DNA of 48,860 nucleotides from Planctomycetota bacterium (GTDB lineage: Bacteria; Planctomycetota; Planctomycetia; Pirellulales; Lacipirellulaceae), in assembly GCA_024278955.1 (NCBI GenBank), contig JAJRSE010000105.1:1-48860 (forward strand), given 5' to 3'. This document shows, in pieces, positions 7,952 through 17,019 of this stretch (position 1 is its first letter; each line of letters starts with the position of its first letter). Made by a program: the position numbers and the translations under genes. The notes below the pieces were generated by a model. It saw nothing but the letters and a program-made list of their open reading frames with translations, made no database searches and was not told where the DNA came from.

Positions 7952-9382
7952 ATGACCACCTCGAAAGACGCAAACGATCTTGCCGTGAACGAAGAGGGAG
8001 CCAGTACCACCTACCTTGTCATGATTGCGTTAGTCGCGTCTGTCGGAGGATTTTTGTTTGGCTACGATCTCTCCTTGATTTCAGGTGCCATTATTTTTCT
8101 CAAGGAAGAATTTGCCCTCTCGCCATTCTGGTTTGGGGCGGTGGCAAGCAGTGCCATCCTGGGTTGTCCTTTCGGTCCCCTGGCGGGTGCGTGGTTGACC
8201 GACATGATGGGAAGAAAATGGACGCTCGTTCTCTCAGCCGTCTTGTTTATGATCTCGGCCTTGGGCAGCGCGTTGGCGTCGAGCGTGATGCAACTGATCG
8301 TTTGGAGGTTTATCGGTGGCATGGGCGTCGGACTGGCTTCGACCGTCTCGCCGATGTACATCGCAGAAATTGCTCCGCCTCGGCTGCGAGGGCGATTGGT
8401 CGTTGTCAACCAATTGGCGATCGTCATCGGACTGACCCTGTCTGTTTTAGTCACCTACTTCCTTTCTTTCGGCGGCCACTGGCGAATTATGTTTGCCACC
8501 GAGATATTGCCTATTCTCGGCTTGATGCTTGGCCTCTGTTTTGTGCCCAAAAGCCCTCGTTGGTTGGCCACAGTGAACCGCAACGAAGAGGCCCTCCAAG
8601 TGCTTACCAAGATCAACGGTCCAGCTCGCGCACAGACAGAGCTTCAAGACATTCAAAACGAACTTGGCGAAGAAACAGGCGGATTCGGCGAACTATTCCA
8701 GCCAGGAGTCCGGCTGGCACTCATAATCGGGGCGGCCCTGATGGTTTTTTCACAAATCAACGGCGTCAACATGATTCTCTTGTATACTCCAACGTTGTTT
8801 ATGGAAGCAGGCATCACCGACGCGCCCGATGCGATTCTCAACAGCGTCTACATCGATAGTTGGATCACGCTTGCCACGATTATTGCGTTCTGGCTGACTC
8901 GCTCCTTCGGTCGTCGGCCGATTCTTATCTACGGCACTCTCGGCATGGCGGTTGGGCACTTCTTGATGTTCCTCAGTTTCACGTATCATATGCCCACCTC
9001 GTTTATGCTCGCCGCGATGCTCGTGCCGACTGGGGCTTTTACTCTCACTCTCGCCCCGTTGAGTTGGGTCGTTCTCTCAGAAATGTTTCCGAACCGAATC
9101 CGCGCCAAAGCCATGTCGGCAGCCACCTGCGCAATGTTCGCCGCCTCCTACCTCGTCATGCAGCTCTTCCCGATGGTACTCGATGGTTTCAAAGCGAGGT
9201 ACGGACATCCTGGTGGTGCCTTCCTCATCTTTCTGACTGTCTGCCTCTTGTGCTCGGCATTCGTTTGGCGAATGGTCCCTGAAACGAAAGATCAATCGCT
9301 AGAAGAGATAGGCCGATTCTGGCTACACAAAGATGCCGGACGATCTTTTTCTGACAAACGATCGCCACGATCGGGCCCTTGA
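7952..9382 (+). CDS. MFS sugar porter with altered C-terminus
   Basis: 476 aa, twelve predicted transmembrane helices. Sugar-porter family signatures are all present: GYDLSLISGA in TM1, TDMMGRKW in loop 2-3, RFIGGMGVGLAS and ERLRGR-like PPRLRGRL, PKSPRWL (PESPRWL variant), QINGVNMILLYTP in TM7, SFGRRP in loop 8-9 and PETKDQSLEEI after TM12. It should import the substrate of the cluster by proton symport or facilitated diffusion. The final residues (RSFSDKRSPRSGP) are antisense to a transposase remnant (9339-9551), so the native C-terminal tail seems to have been replaced by insertion debris. The core is complete, so it may still work. Confidence 0.93.
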   Translation: MTTSKDANDLAVNEEGASTTYLVMIALVASVGGFLFGYDLSLISGAIIFLKEEFALSPFWFGAVASSAILGCPFGPLAGAWLTDMMGRKWTLVLSAVLFMISALGSALASSVMQLIVWRFIGGMGVGLASTVSPMYIAEIAPPRLRGRLVVVNQLAIVIGLTLSVLVTYFLSFGGHWRIMFATEILPILGLMLGLCFVPKSPRWLATVNRNEEALQVLTKINGPARAQTELQDIQNELGEETGGFGELFQPGVRLALIIGAALMVFSQINGVNMILLYTPTLFMEAGITDAPDAILNSVYIDSWITLATIIAFWLTRSFGRRPILIYGTLGMAVGHFLMFLSFTYHMPTSFMLAAMLVPTGAFTLTLAPLSWVVLSEMFPNRIRAKAMSAATCAMFAASYLVMQLFPMVLDGFKARYGHPGGAFLIFLTVCLLCSAFVWRMVPETKDQSLEEIGRFWLHKDAGRSFSDKRSPRSGP

Positions 9383-9551
9383 ACTCCAGTAGCTTCAAGG
9401 GTTCTGGGATCGCGGTGATCTCGTTTGGCTTCTCTTCGCACGCCTGCTGCCCGAGCGTCCCATGGTTCTCGACGCTCCACACGCACAGCTGCTTCTGTTC
9501 GCCGAATTTTTCAATGTCCTCCCACCCTTCAGCGCCAGCAATCACCGCCAG
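9339..9551 (-). pseudogene. ISAs1-type transposase remnant
   Basis: The minus-strand frame from 9551 to 9339 reads AVIAGAEGWEDIEKFGE, then LCVWSVENHGTLGQQACEEK, PNEITAIPEPLKLLEFKG and CQKKIV. These match separate conserved blocks of ISAs1-family (DDE) transposases, where they are normally far apart, so there is an internal deletion. The usual IDAMGCQ stretch around the catalytic aspartate is shortened to AIVCQ. No start or C-terminal half remains. A C-run lies just upstream near 9551-9563. The remnant overlaps the last 44 bases of the MFS gene in antisense. Confidence 0.75.
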
Positions 9552-9583
9552 CCCCCCCCCCCCTCTATTGGGGTTTTGTCCCA

Positions 9584-9607
9584 TAGATAGGGTTTGCTGA
9601 TTTACTC
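9584..9607 (+). repeat. Left terminal inverted repeat of the IS5/IS1182-like element
   Basis: GGGTTTGCTGATTTACTC at 9590-9607 is the exact reverse complement of 10810-10827. Extending outward by TAGATA versus TAGCTA gives 23 of 24 matches. Confidence 0.85.
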
Positions 9608-10827
9608 CCCAACCCCGGCGTGAGCCCAATTTCCAGCAACCTTGGGTGAAAACCGTTCTGCTCCAAGCATGACACAGCAAAAAGAGCGATAAATATTATC
9701 GACGTGCGCCGACTCGGGATAATAGCCGAACCGGCGATGGTAGGTTTTGATTTGCTCAATCAAATCCGCTCCTGCGTTGTAGCTGTCCCAACTCAGTCGA
9801 TCGACGAACGAAAAACCTTGAACCACGCTGATCGATAGCTTGGCACCAAACTCGGTCGGCTTGCCAGCTTTGCCACAAACTATCGGGCGAATGTGTGGCT
9901 GCGAGATGCTGACGATTCGATCGTCTACGCGATTGGAGTTGTTTTCAAACATCTCCAGTTGCTGACGAAACAGCTCGCGAGTGATCAACAGATTTTTGTA
10001 TTTGCGACGGGAAAGCTGCGTGAGTGGCAATGCCTCGGGATTTTCGAGCAATCGGTCGATCGCTTTGAAATTACGACGCAGAAAGCCCAATTGGGCCCTT
10101 TTCGCCCGGCGAATCTTCTTCCGCCCCGCCTTTTTATGCTTGGTGAAAGCAACGAACGCGCGACGAGTCTTTTTTCGATACGTTCGGGGATGTGGCTCTT
10201 TACTGACCAACGGCGAGTGCAACTGGTCGATAATCTCTTCGGTTTTCTCTCGTGCTTCGTTGAGCAGACTCACATCAGTGGGATACCGAATGTCAGCCGG
10301 AACGCATGTGGCGTCGGCGATTAGCTTGCCGTGATTCGTGGGCGGATCGGAATCCTCCGTCTCATCCGACACGGTTTCCTGAGGGCCTTCTGGCTCTGGT
10401 TCTTTGAGCGACGCCAAAGCAATCGTCTCGACCGTTTCACGCCTTGCCGCTCTTTCACCAGCAGTGCGCCAAACGCCACGCGTGCTGGCACAATCGGCTG
10501 TCCGGAATCTTTGAACAGATCGGCGTGATAGATTTTCTCGGCCAGTTCCCAGGGAACTAGCCGAGCTAAAGCCACCCAACGATTCTCTGGATTCAAGTGG
10601 CCGCTGAAGGGAAGATAGAAGTCGGGAAAGTCCAACTGCTGATGATTCTTGCTGCGGTACACCCAATTTTAATGGAAATGTTGGAATGAGCGACCGCCTG
10701 ACAGGCAGATCACGCGTGCAAGCCGCAAGGGTTTTGAAGAGAATTAACCAAAAACCATGCGGCTGAAGCCGACAGAATACCAACTTTTGGCGATCATTGC
10801 AGGGTGAATGAGTAAATCAGCAAACCC
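9590..10827. mobile_element. Decayed IS5/IS1182-like insertion sequence
   Basis: An element of about 1.24 kb bounded by perfect 18-bp terminal inverted repeats (9590-9607 and 10810-10827; 23 of 24 matches if extended outward). It encloses a broken transposase reading leftward. Intact relatives are usually longer (about 1.5-1.7 kb), consistent with the internal and C-terminal deletions seen. Flanking 4-mers are ATAG (9587-9590) and CTAG (10827-10830), which could be a decayed target duplication, but they overlap the repeat ends. Confidence 0.75.
9602..10662 (-). pseudogene. Broken IS5/IS1182-like transposase
   Basis: The N-terminus starts with GTG at 10662 (MYRSKNHQQLDFPDFYLPF, then ENRWVALARLVPWE, the DUF772-type start of these transposases) and continues to GALLVKERQG at about 10441. 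There the frame shifts; the next frame picks up RRETVETIA, corresponding to the DEETVEQI of intact relatives, but the following tens of residues (LQYFIGL...FDPSM..FRKR) are missing. The same frame then gives HGKLIADATCVPADIRYPTD (first catalytic Asp region), a basic linker, and ends soon after RRFGYYPESAHVDNIYR, lacking the rest of the catalytic core. Thus at least one frameshift, one internal deletion and a C-terminal truncation. It cannot make an active enzyme. Confidence 0.85.
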
Positions 10828-10833
10828 TAGCTA
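10810..10833 (-). repeat. Right terminal inverted repeat of the IS5/IS1182-like element
   Basis: Reverse complement partner of 9584-9607, with an 18-bp perfect core at 10810-10827 and one mismatch in the outer 6 bp. It lies about 150 bp upstream of the transposase GTG start. Confidence 0.85.
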
Positions 10834-10981
10834 GCACCGTTTTTCGCAGTTGACGTCTGTCTGCGGTTTTTCTATTTCTTGCGGCCTGGTTTCATGGGCC
10901 TAAGCCTGCACTTTGAGTGTCGGTTTTTAAGTGCTCGATCCCCTTATCCCTGTATGGCCGGGAATTCGTTCCTGCAGCGCG

Positions 10982-12493
10982 ATGGCTTCAGTGCCAAATA
11001 CACCACGATTTACCCCTCCGATCATGCTCTCGGTGCTGACGGGGCTGTTCTGTTTTTTCGTAGCGGGATCGGTCGGCTGTCGAACGGCGACGGATAACCA
11101 AATCGATTTGCTTGAGCGAGAGCTGCGCACTCAGGAAGATTATATTTACGAGTTGGAAGACTATGTTCTCGAGTACTCCGAAGAGCTGCGCGCCACGCGT
11201 TCGATGCAGTCATACGTGGTTGAACCTCAAACGAGTACGAACGAGCCGATTTTGGCTCCCAAAAAGCCCGCAAAGAAACCGGTTGTCAAGCCGCCAGCAG
11301 CTCCTCTGCCAGAAGCCGATCGGCAACCAGAAGAGCTTGAGCAAGTCGAGCCAGAGGATATCGAAATCCCTGAACTTGAATTCGACGAGCCAGAGCCTCT
11401 TGGCCAAATCGACGAATACGAGTTGAAATTGGCTTTTGATGAAGAGCTAGATACCTTCAATGGCCAAGTTTTCGATGAGGTTGAAGAGACAGAGATCGAA
11501 GGTACTGAAATCGAAGGTACTGAGGAGTTTGTCGAAGAGACCGTAGAAGAGTATGCTTCAGAAGAAATCGACTATAGCTCAGAGGTCGTCTACGTGGACG
11601 AAGAGGTAGGCGAAGAGGGTATCGATTTAGTCGACAGCACAGACGAGCCCTCCGAGCGATCGCCGCTCAGCGAGGCGGAGTTTTTAGAAAAGCTATTTGA
11701 GGAAGAGATTCCTGAAGAGTCGCCGGTATTGGAGTATCGCCAGGTCAAGCGGCTGGTAATTGTCGGTATCTATCGGGCTGACGATGCAGACACTCGCCCC
11801 ACTAGTTTGATGACGGTGATCGAAGCTCGTGACGAAAGCAACGAGCCCATCGACCTGGATGGTCGAGTTTCGCTAATGATTATGACCACCGACGCCGAGA
11901 CACCGCAGCGACTTAAACGCTGGGACTTTAGTGTCGAAGAAACCGCCTCGGCTTGGCAATCTTCGCCGCTTGGCGACGGGCTTCATTTGGAACTTCCGCT
12001 CGACGAGCTTGTTGTCTCTGAGGAGCCTAGCGAGCTGTGGGTCCGTCTGGTCGGAGCCGATGGAAGAAAGTTCCTCGACCAATTGCCCCTGGAATGGGAG
12101 CAACTGGCTTCCGTCGTCTCGGCGATGGAAACTCAGACGCTCCCGACCGACGAGCAGCGGCGAATCGTTGAATCGAATGCGTTGCCTCTTGTAGATGAGC
12201 CCGCGAGCCCGCCGGCTCAAGTGAGCCAAATCGCAAGCAAAACGAGCCCCCAATGGCGAACTTCGATGCAGCGTACCCATCCGGCCAATAACGGCTACGT
12301 GACGACTTCGCCTGTTTCAAGAGGCTGGACTTCGCAGCCGATAGGTGGCCGCGAGCCGCCAGCGGCAAGAGCAGGCGTCAAGCGATTTAGCTCAACCGTC
12401 CGGCAGGCAGCTGCTGCACCCGAGGCCAGTAGCTCGAGAAAAACCGACCGTCCACGTTGGTCGCCACCTCGTAGTGATGCTAAGCGGCGTTAG
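10982..12493 (+). CDS. Acidic coiled-coil lipoprotein, unknown function
   Basis: About 503 aa from ATG at 10982; the frame is open from 10931 and another ATG lies at 11024. A hydrophobic segment (MLSVLTGLFCFFVAGSVGC) ends in a plausible lipobox GSVGC, so a lipid-anchored envelope protein is likely. It is followed by a short coiled coil (IDLLERELRTQEDYIYELED onward), a proline/lysine linker (KKPAKKPVVKPPAAP) and about 170 very acidic residues including a duplicated EIEGT. A folded, less biased domain follows from about VKRLVIVGIYRADDADTRP to LPLEWEQLA. The tail is Ser/Arg/Pro-rich. I do not recognise the family; the leucine-zipper-plus-acidic layout is seen in planctomycete-restricted proteins. 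No operon partner. Confidence 0.7.
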   Translation: MASVPNTPRFTPPIMLSVLTGLFCFFVAGSVGCRTATDNQIDLLERELRTQEDYIYELEDYVLEYSEELRATRSMQSYVVEPQTSTNEPILAPKKPAKKPVVKPPAAPLPEADRQPEELEQVEPEDIEIPELEFDEPEPLGQIDEYELKLAFDEELDTFNGQVFDEVEETEIEGTEIEGTEEFVEETVEEYASEEIDYSSEVVYVDEEVGEEGIDLVDSTDEPSERSPLSEAEFLEKLFEEEIPEESPVLEYRQVKRLVIVGIYRADDADTRPTSLMTVIEARDESNEPIDLDGRVSLMIMTTDAETPQRLKRWDFSVEETASAWQSSPLGDGLHLELPLDELVVSEEPSELWVRLVGADGRKFLDQLPLEWEQLASVVSAMETQTLPTDEQRRIVESNALPLVDEPASPPAQVSQIASKTSPQWRTSMQRTHPANNGYVTTSPVSRGWTSQPIGGREPPAARAGVKRFSSTVRQAAAAPEASSSRKTDRPRWSPPRSDAKRR

Positions 12494-12669
12494 CCCAAGG
12501 GCACTTACTTTGTTGAATCTGGCGGTGGTGTATCCTGCTTTTCTTTTGTTTGCCGCTTTATGAAATTGCTCGACTTCGGTCGACGCGGATGAGCCTGCGT
12601 AGAAGACTTCGCCCTTTTTGGTTCGAGAGCTTCGCGTTGGAGGCGAACTTCAAAGCTCGCTTGTAACGT
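12494..12669. other. Convergent intergenic gap
   Basis: The gap between two convergent genes. I see no gene and no strong T-tailed hairpin; small overlapping frames here are shadows. Confidence 0.4.
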
Positions 12670-13689
12670 TCAAGCCATTTCGCTCAATCGCGGATTCCGA
12701 TAAAGCACCCTCTCCAATAATTCAGGAGAACCAGCCTCGCCGCTTTTTTCAAAATGCCAACGATGGCCCTTCGGCTTCATGGCATCGTCTAGCGGCCATG
12801 GGTCGAACGGCTGGCAGCCGAGTTGCGTCGCAAGTTTGTTAGAATCCATCGTCACATCGCCCGCCCGTGGAGGCATGGGTCCCGCTTCGATCCGATCGCA
12901 ACCCATGAGCAGCTTGGGATCGTAACCCCCAATGCGATTGATGACCTGAGCAATTTGGTAAAGCGACAAACTTCGCGGCCCACCGGCATGGTAAAGTCCA
13001 CCAAAGTCGGCTGCGAGCGTTTGCTCGAAAACGCGGTTTAAGCAGTCGGTATAGGTTGGCGTACGTACTTCGTCGTAGTAAAGCGTAGCGGGTCGGCCTT
13101 TTGCGAACCGAGACTGAATCCAATCGATGGCTCCTGCATGGCCATTGAAGCTTACGCCCATCGGCAACGAAATCCTCAGCGTACAACTCTGCGGCATCCA
13201 ATCGGCGAGCAGTCGCTCGGCCGCAACCATCGTCTTGCCGTAGACCGTTACCGGGCTGGTGGGCGTCTGTTCACAGTGGCCAACCCAATCGGAAGGCCCG
13301 CCATCGCAACCTGCAAACACCAGATCGATTGAGCAGTGAACCAGCCGGACGGGCTCTTCCGCAATAATCGAAAGCAAGCTGACCAATCCTTCGACATTGG
13401 TCCGCCACGCAAGGCGAGAATCCAACTCGCACGATTTGAGCGCACAGTTCCCTGCACAATTCAGCACCGAACGAAATTGATAGCGATCGAACAGCCGGGC
13501 TAGTGCCTCCCGATCTTCGGCATCGCAAGCTTCGATACCAGGCCCGCTAAGCGGCCAATTGTTTTTTTGACGAATGCCAACAACCTGGCCAGGATACTTT
13601 TCTTGAAAGTAGCTGAACGCATTGTAGCCCGCCACGCCAGCAATGCCGGTAACAAGCAGCGGCAACGGAAGAGAAGACAAATCGGTCAT
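12670..13689 (-). CDS. RmlD-like NAD(P)-dependent sugar reductase (extended SDR)
   Basis: 339 aa. The N-terminal LLVTGIAGVAGYNAF is a GxxGxxG Rossmann motif; NCAGNCALKSCE matches the RmlD N-x-AAYTxVDxAE-type block; HCSIDLVFAG and the catalytic YGKTMVAAER (YxxxK) follow. RmlD reduces dTDP-4-keto-rhamnose, and relatives include MAT2B-like proteins. Some canonical blocks (DYVFDG, PxxxYGxTK) are only loosely kept (IDLVFAG, SPVTVYGKT), so the exact substrate is uncertain. No other nucleotide-sugar genes sit next to it, so it stands alone between a lipoprotein gene and a peptidase gene. Confidence 0.8.
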   Translation of the reverse strand: MTDLSSLPLPLLVTGIAGVAGYNAFSYFQEKYPGQVVGIRQKNNWPLSGPGIEACDAEDREALARLFDRYQFRSVLNCAGNCALKSCELDSRLAWRTNVEGLVSLLSIIAEEPVRLVHCSIDLVFAGCDGGPSDWVGHCEQTPTSPVTVYGKTMVAAERLLADWMPQSCTLRISLPMGVSFNGHAGAIDWIQSRFAKGRPATLYYDEVRTPTYTDCLNRVFEQTLAADFGGLYHAGGPRSLSLYQIAQVINRIGGYDPKLLMGCDRIEAGPMPPRAGDVTMDSNKLATQLGCQPFDPWPLDDAMKPKGHRWHFEKSGEAGSPELLERVLYRNPRLSEMA

Positions 13690-13804
13690 GCCCCGATTCT
13701 AGAGCAACACCTCAAGAATAGTCAGACACTTTTCCTTGAAAACACCGCTCTTAGCGATTCAAAATATCGACTTGGCAATCGTCCTGCCGAGACGCCACCC
13801 TGCC

Positions 13805-15370
13805 CTACAAAGTAGAATCATTAACTGGCGGTTCTGGCAATTTGAAAGAAACGGAAATTTCACGCAGATTCCCCCGGGTTTCTACGAGAAATTGAAGCTC
13901 CGGAGCTTCTTTCTCGATCATCTCTTGCACCCGAGCAAAAAGGTCTTCTTGACCTATAAACGATTCGCCATTGAGCGAATAGATCCGGTCGTGAACCGCT
14001 AGCCCGGCGTTTGCCGCAGGCGAATAGGGCACGACTCGAGTGATATAAACCGACCCAGGTTCCGCATCATTCGATCGCCACGAAAGGCCCAGCCGAATAC
14101 GCTTGCCCTCAAGCGGAAGGGTCAATGAAATCGGCTCAGCACTCCCCGTCCGAACCACTTCTAGTTCAATCTCCGATTCACTAGCAAACGCCATGGCAGG
14201 TAGCATCGCTTCGCTGTTAATCGGCTGACCATTCACCGCAACAATTTTGTCGCCCACAACAAGTCCAGCCTCCGCAGCCTGGCTGTCTTGTTGAATTTCT
14301 TTAACCACGACCTCCCCTGGCTGCTCTGCCGTGTACTGCCAAGCAAAGTTAAAACGCTGTGCGAGTGCAGGCAACGAGGCTTCGATCGCTTGCCGAGACT
14401 TCGACGATTCCTGACGTGCCTTCGACCGAAACTCGGGCAATTGATCTGCATCAGCCAACTCGCATAACTGTTCGAGCAGATACCGACTTACCTCTTGCAA
14501 GCCCTCGAAATTGATTTTCTCAACATCATCACTTGGCCGATGGTAGTCGTCGTGAAGACCCGTGTGAACACAAAGCGTAGGAATATTCGCTTCATAGAAA
14601 GTCCAATGGTCGCTGTTGTCCTTGATTTCCCATGGGTAATCAATCCAATTCGCCCCCGACAGGCGAGTGGTGCTCATCAGCTGCCGCAACCCGGCCCCGG
14701 TGCGGGTCCCCATGATTTCAATTCGCCCGTTGGTCAACCGTCCCACCATATCGATGTTAATCGCCAGCCTTATCGAGCTTACCGGGAGGGTCGGGTTTTT
14801 CATCCAATGTTTCGATCCAAGCAAACCTTTTTCCTCGCCATCCCAAAAGGCAAAAAGAATAGTTCGCCGAGGTCGATACTCGCCGTGAACCAACGCGTCG
14901 ATCACTTCCAGCAGCGTCGAAACCCCGCTCGCATTGTCGTCGGCTCCGTTATGAATATAACCCCACGGGCCATAACTATTGCGGCGTGTCCCATAGCCCA
15001 CATGATCGTAGTGAGCACCAACAACGATCGTCTCTCCTTTCAACTCAGGATCGCTCCCCTCCAAAGTGGCAAGAAGGTTCTGCGACCTCCCATGAAACCG
15101 CTGCGAGTAGGCCCCATCATCTCCGGCCGCCTGAAGCGCCGCCTCCTCAAGACGCTTAATCAGATATCGAGCAGCCGCATGGCCGCCACGCGAACCCGCC
15201 TCGCGCCCCTCAAGCGTATCATCTGCCAAAACTCCAACATGGCTACGAAGTTCATGGCTCGTTATCGAAGAACGAGCCCGATCAAGCCAAAGATTCTCAG
15301 CCGCCTGCCCTGCTGAATCCATCGTTCCGAAGAGAATCGCAATCAAAAATGTCGACTGAAGATATCGCAT
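13805..15370 (-). CDS. Secreted M28-family aminopeptidase with two PDZ domains
   Basis: About 521 aa from ATG at 15370, chosen because MRYLQSTFLIAILFGTMDSA is a good signal peptide; the frame extends 21 codons further upstream without such a feature. The M28 zinc site is complete: GAHYDHVG, HNGADDNASG, FWDGEEKGLLG, NIDMVGR and HDDYHRPSDD. Two PDZ domains follow: the first around VVVKEIQQDSQAAEAGLVVG to the VNGQ strand, the second around YITRVVPYSPAANAGLAVHD to the LNGES strand. The family cleaves N-terminal residues with two zinc ions. Export plus PDZ suggests a periplasmic or surface peptidase that recognises C-terminal peptides. It is separated by 206 bp from mnmE and is probably transcribed alone. 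Confidence 0.9.
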   Translation of the reverse strand: MRYLQSTFLIAILFGTMDSAGQAAENLWLDRARSSITSHELRSHVGVLADDTLEGREAGSRGGHAAARYLIKRLEEAALQAAGDDGAYSQRFHGRSQNLLATLEGSDPELKGETIVVGAHYDHVGYGTRRNSYGPWGYIHNGADDNASGVSTLLEVIDALVHGEYRPRRTILFAFWDGEEKGLLGSKHWMKNPTLPVSSIRLAINIDMVGRLTNGRIEIMGTRTGAGLRQLMSTTRLSGANWIDYPWEIKDNSDHWTFYEANIPTLCVHTGLHDDYHRPSDDVEKINFEGLQEVSRYLLEQLCELADADQLPEFRSKARQESSKSRQAIEASLPALAQRFNFAWQYTAEQPGEVVVKEIQQDSQAAEAGLVVGDKIVAVNGQPINSEAMLPAMAFASESEIELEVVRTGSAEPISLTLPLEGKRIRLGLSWRSNDAEPGSVYITRVVPYSPAANAGLAVHDRIYSLNGESFIGQEDLFARVQEMIEKEAPELQFLVETRGNLREISVSFKLPEPPVNDSTL

Positions 15371-15576
15371 GAGCTCAGGCGGGGTAGGAGTGCGCAGAAT
15401 GCCACACGCTCGGTGAAGGAAGGCCACTATCAAATTCTCGGCACTTTACCGTAGCAGACTCACCGTTCTCTCAAAACAAAAAAACAACGATCGCGAAAAA
15501 GCAGCCTATAAGTAGCAAACGCTACGGACCGCCGGCTTGAAAGTTTCCTCAAGTCCGTTCTATCGCCTTTGGCTTC

Positions 15577-16959
15577 CTACTTGCCAATACAAAATTGGCT
15601 GAAAATACGATCAAGAATATCGTCCGTGTAGACGACCCCAACCACCTGCCCTAAATCCAATAGCGCAACACGAACTTCCGCGGCAATCAATTCCTCGACG
15701 CCCGATTCCACAGCAAGCCCTAACGCTCGCTTCAACGTCTCGTTTGCATGAGACAAACTCTCCGCACATCGAATTGCCGTGATCCCTACCGCACTGCCTT
15801 CCTGCTGCGAAGCTTGCTCGATTCGAGCACCAATTTGCTGCCGCAAAGCGTCAATCCCAGCTCCTGTCAAACTGCTACAGGCAACCACCGAATCGCCTAC
15901 CACAGGCACCTCAGCCAAGTCTGCCTTCGTCAAAACAACAAGCAGGGACGGCTCTTCGTGCAAAGGTTTTTCCAGCACAAAATCACCCGGAGCTTCGACA
16001 CACTTGACTTGAATAGTCGCTCGCGATTGTTGCTCACTCGCCATTTTCTGAGCAGCACCATCAATCGAATTCTCAAAAAACGAATCGTCCTCGCCAGCAG
16101 TATCGACCAATTCGCAAACCACTCCGCCAAAATCAACAACTGCCGTCACATAATCGCGGGTAGTGCCCGAATGCTCAGAAACAATCGCCCGCGAAGTCGA
16201 TTCGTTCGCCTTGCAGGAATCGACCAACGCGTTAAAAAGGCTACTCTTGCCAACATTCGGAGGCCCCGTAAACACCACACGAGGCAAGTCGACCGAATCC
16301 GTGCGGCTTGCCACTTGCTCGATCGTAGCAGCAACAATCTCTTGGGCCTTGCGAAGTACACGGCAAAGCTCCTCGGGCGCGATAAACTCGAGATCCTCGT
16401 CCGCAAAGTCGAGGCCTGCTTCCAACTCAGCCAAAATATGCAACAACTGTTCGCGAAGTCTCATCAGAGGGCCAGAAAGTCCTCCCGCAAGTTGCGAAAG
16501 AGCCGTCTCAAGGTCGCTCTGGCTACGGGCATCAATCACCCCCAACACGGCCTCGGCTTGTGTCAAGTCGATTCGCCCAGCTAGAAAAGCACGAAGCGTG
16601 AACTCCCCAGGCTCCGCCAAGCGGGCACCAGCTCGGCAAACCGTCCGGACAATCGCTTCAAGCAGCGGCGGCGAACCTAGCGTATGCAGTTCGGCGGTCG
16701 GCTGACGGGTATAACTTTTTGCACTCGGCCAAATGAAAAGGTCGCACGGAATTTTTGCAGACAAATCGTCAGTGCAAATAAAACCTGAAACAACCGAAGG
16801 CACACCAATCGCGGCCAAACTCCGAGACAATTCGTCTGCAACAAAACACGCCGACAAACAGTCCAGCATCGCGGGCCCGCTAACGCGAACCATCCCCCGA
16901 GCCCCGCCCCGGCTTGCCGTGCCAATCGCAACTATCGTGTCGTTCGTATCGTAAGACAT
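15577..16959 (-). CDS. mnmE: tRNA uridine-5-carboxymethylaminomethyl modification GTPase MnmE
   Basis: 460 aa, normal for MnmE (TrmE). With MnmG it makes the (c)mnm5 modification at U34 of several tRNAs in the cytoplasm. Seen: DTIVAIGTA at the N-terminus, GEFTLRAFLAGRIDLTQAEAV (tetrahydrofolate-binding domain), Walker A GPPNVGKSS near residue 232-240, the switch region SGTTRDYV, DTAGE, TKAD and the C-terminal catalytic CIGK. The G2/G3 segment DTAGEDDS departs from the usual DTAGIRE. It lies 112 bp downstream of yidC, matching the widespread yidC-mnmE neighbourhood. Confidence 0.97.
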   Translation of the reverse strand: MSYDTNDTIVAIGTASRGGARGMVRVSGPAMLDCLSACFVADELSRSLAAIGVPSVVSGFICTDDLSAKIPCDLFIWPSAKSYTRQPTAELHTLGSPPLLEAIVRTVCRAGARLAEPGEFTLRAFLAGRIDLTQAEAVLGVIDARSQSDLETALSQLAGGLSGPLMRLREQLLHILAELEAGLDFADEDLEFIAPEELCRVLRKAQEIVAATIEQVASRTDSVDLPRVVFTGPPNVGKSSLFNALVDSCKANESTSRAIVSEHSGTTRDYVTAVVDFGGVVCELVDTAGEDDSFFENSIDGAAQKMASEQQSRATIQVKCVEAPGDFVLEKPLHEEPSLLVVLTKADLAEVPVVGDSVVACSSLTGAGIDALRQQIGARIEQASQQEGSAVGITAIRCAESLSHANETLKRALGLAVESGVEELIAAEVRVALLDLGQVVGVVYTDDILDRIFSQFCIGK

Positions 16960-17019
16960 GCTGGTAGGCTGAAAGTATTAGGCCTTAATAGCAACAGAGA
17001 ATAGAGACCAGCGTCAAAG

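Noticed and set aside
7840..8859. 339-aa plus-strand frame
   Set aside because: Shifted frame over the end of the FGGY kinase and the MFS porter; arginine-rich and motif-free.
14495..15316. 273-aa plus-strand frame
   Set aside because: Antisense to the M28 peptidase, whose zinc motifs are intact.
15748..16584. 278-aa plus-strand frame
   Set aside because: Antisense to mnmE.
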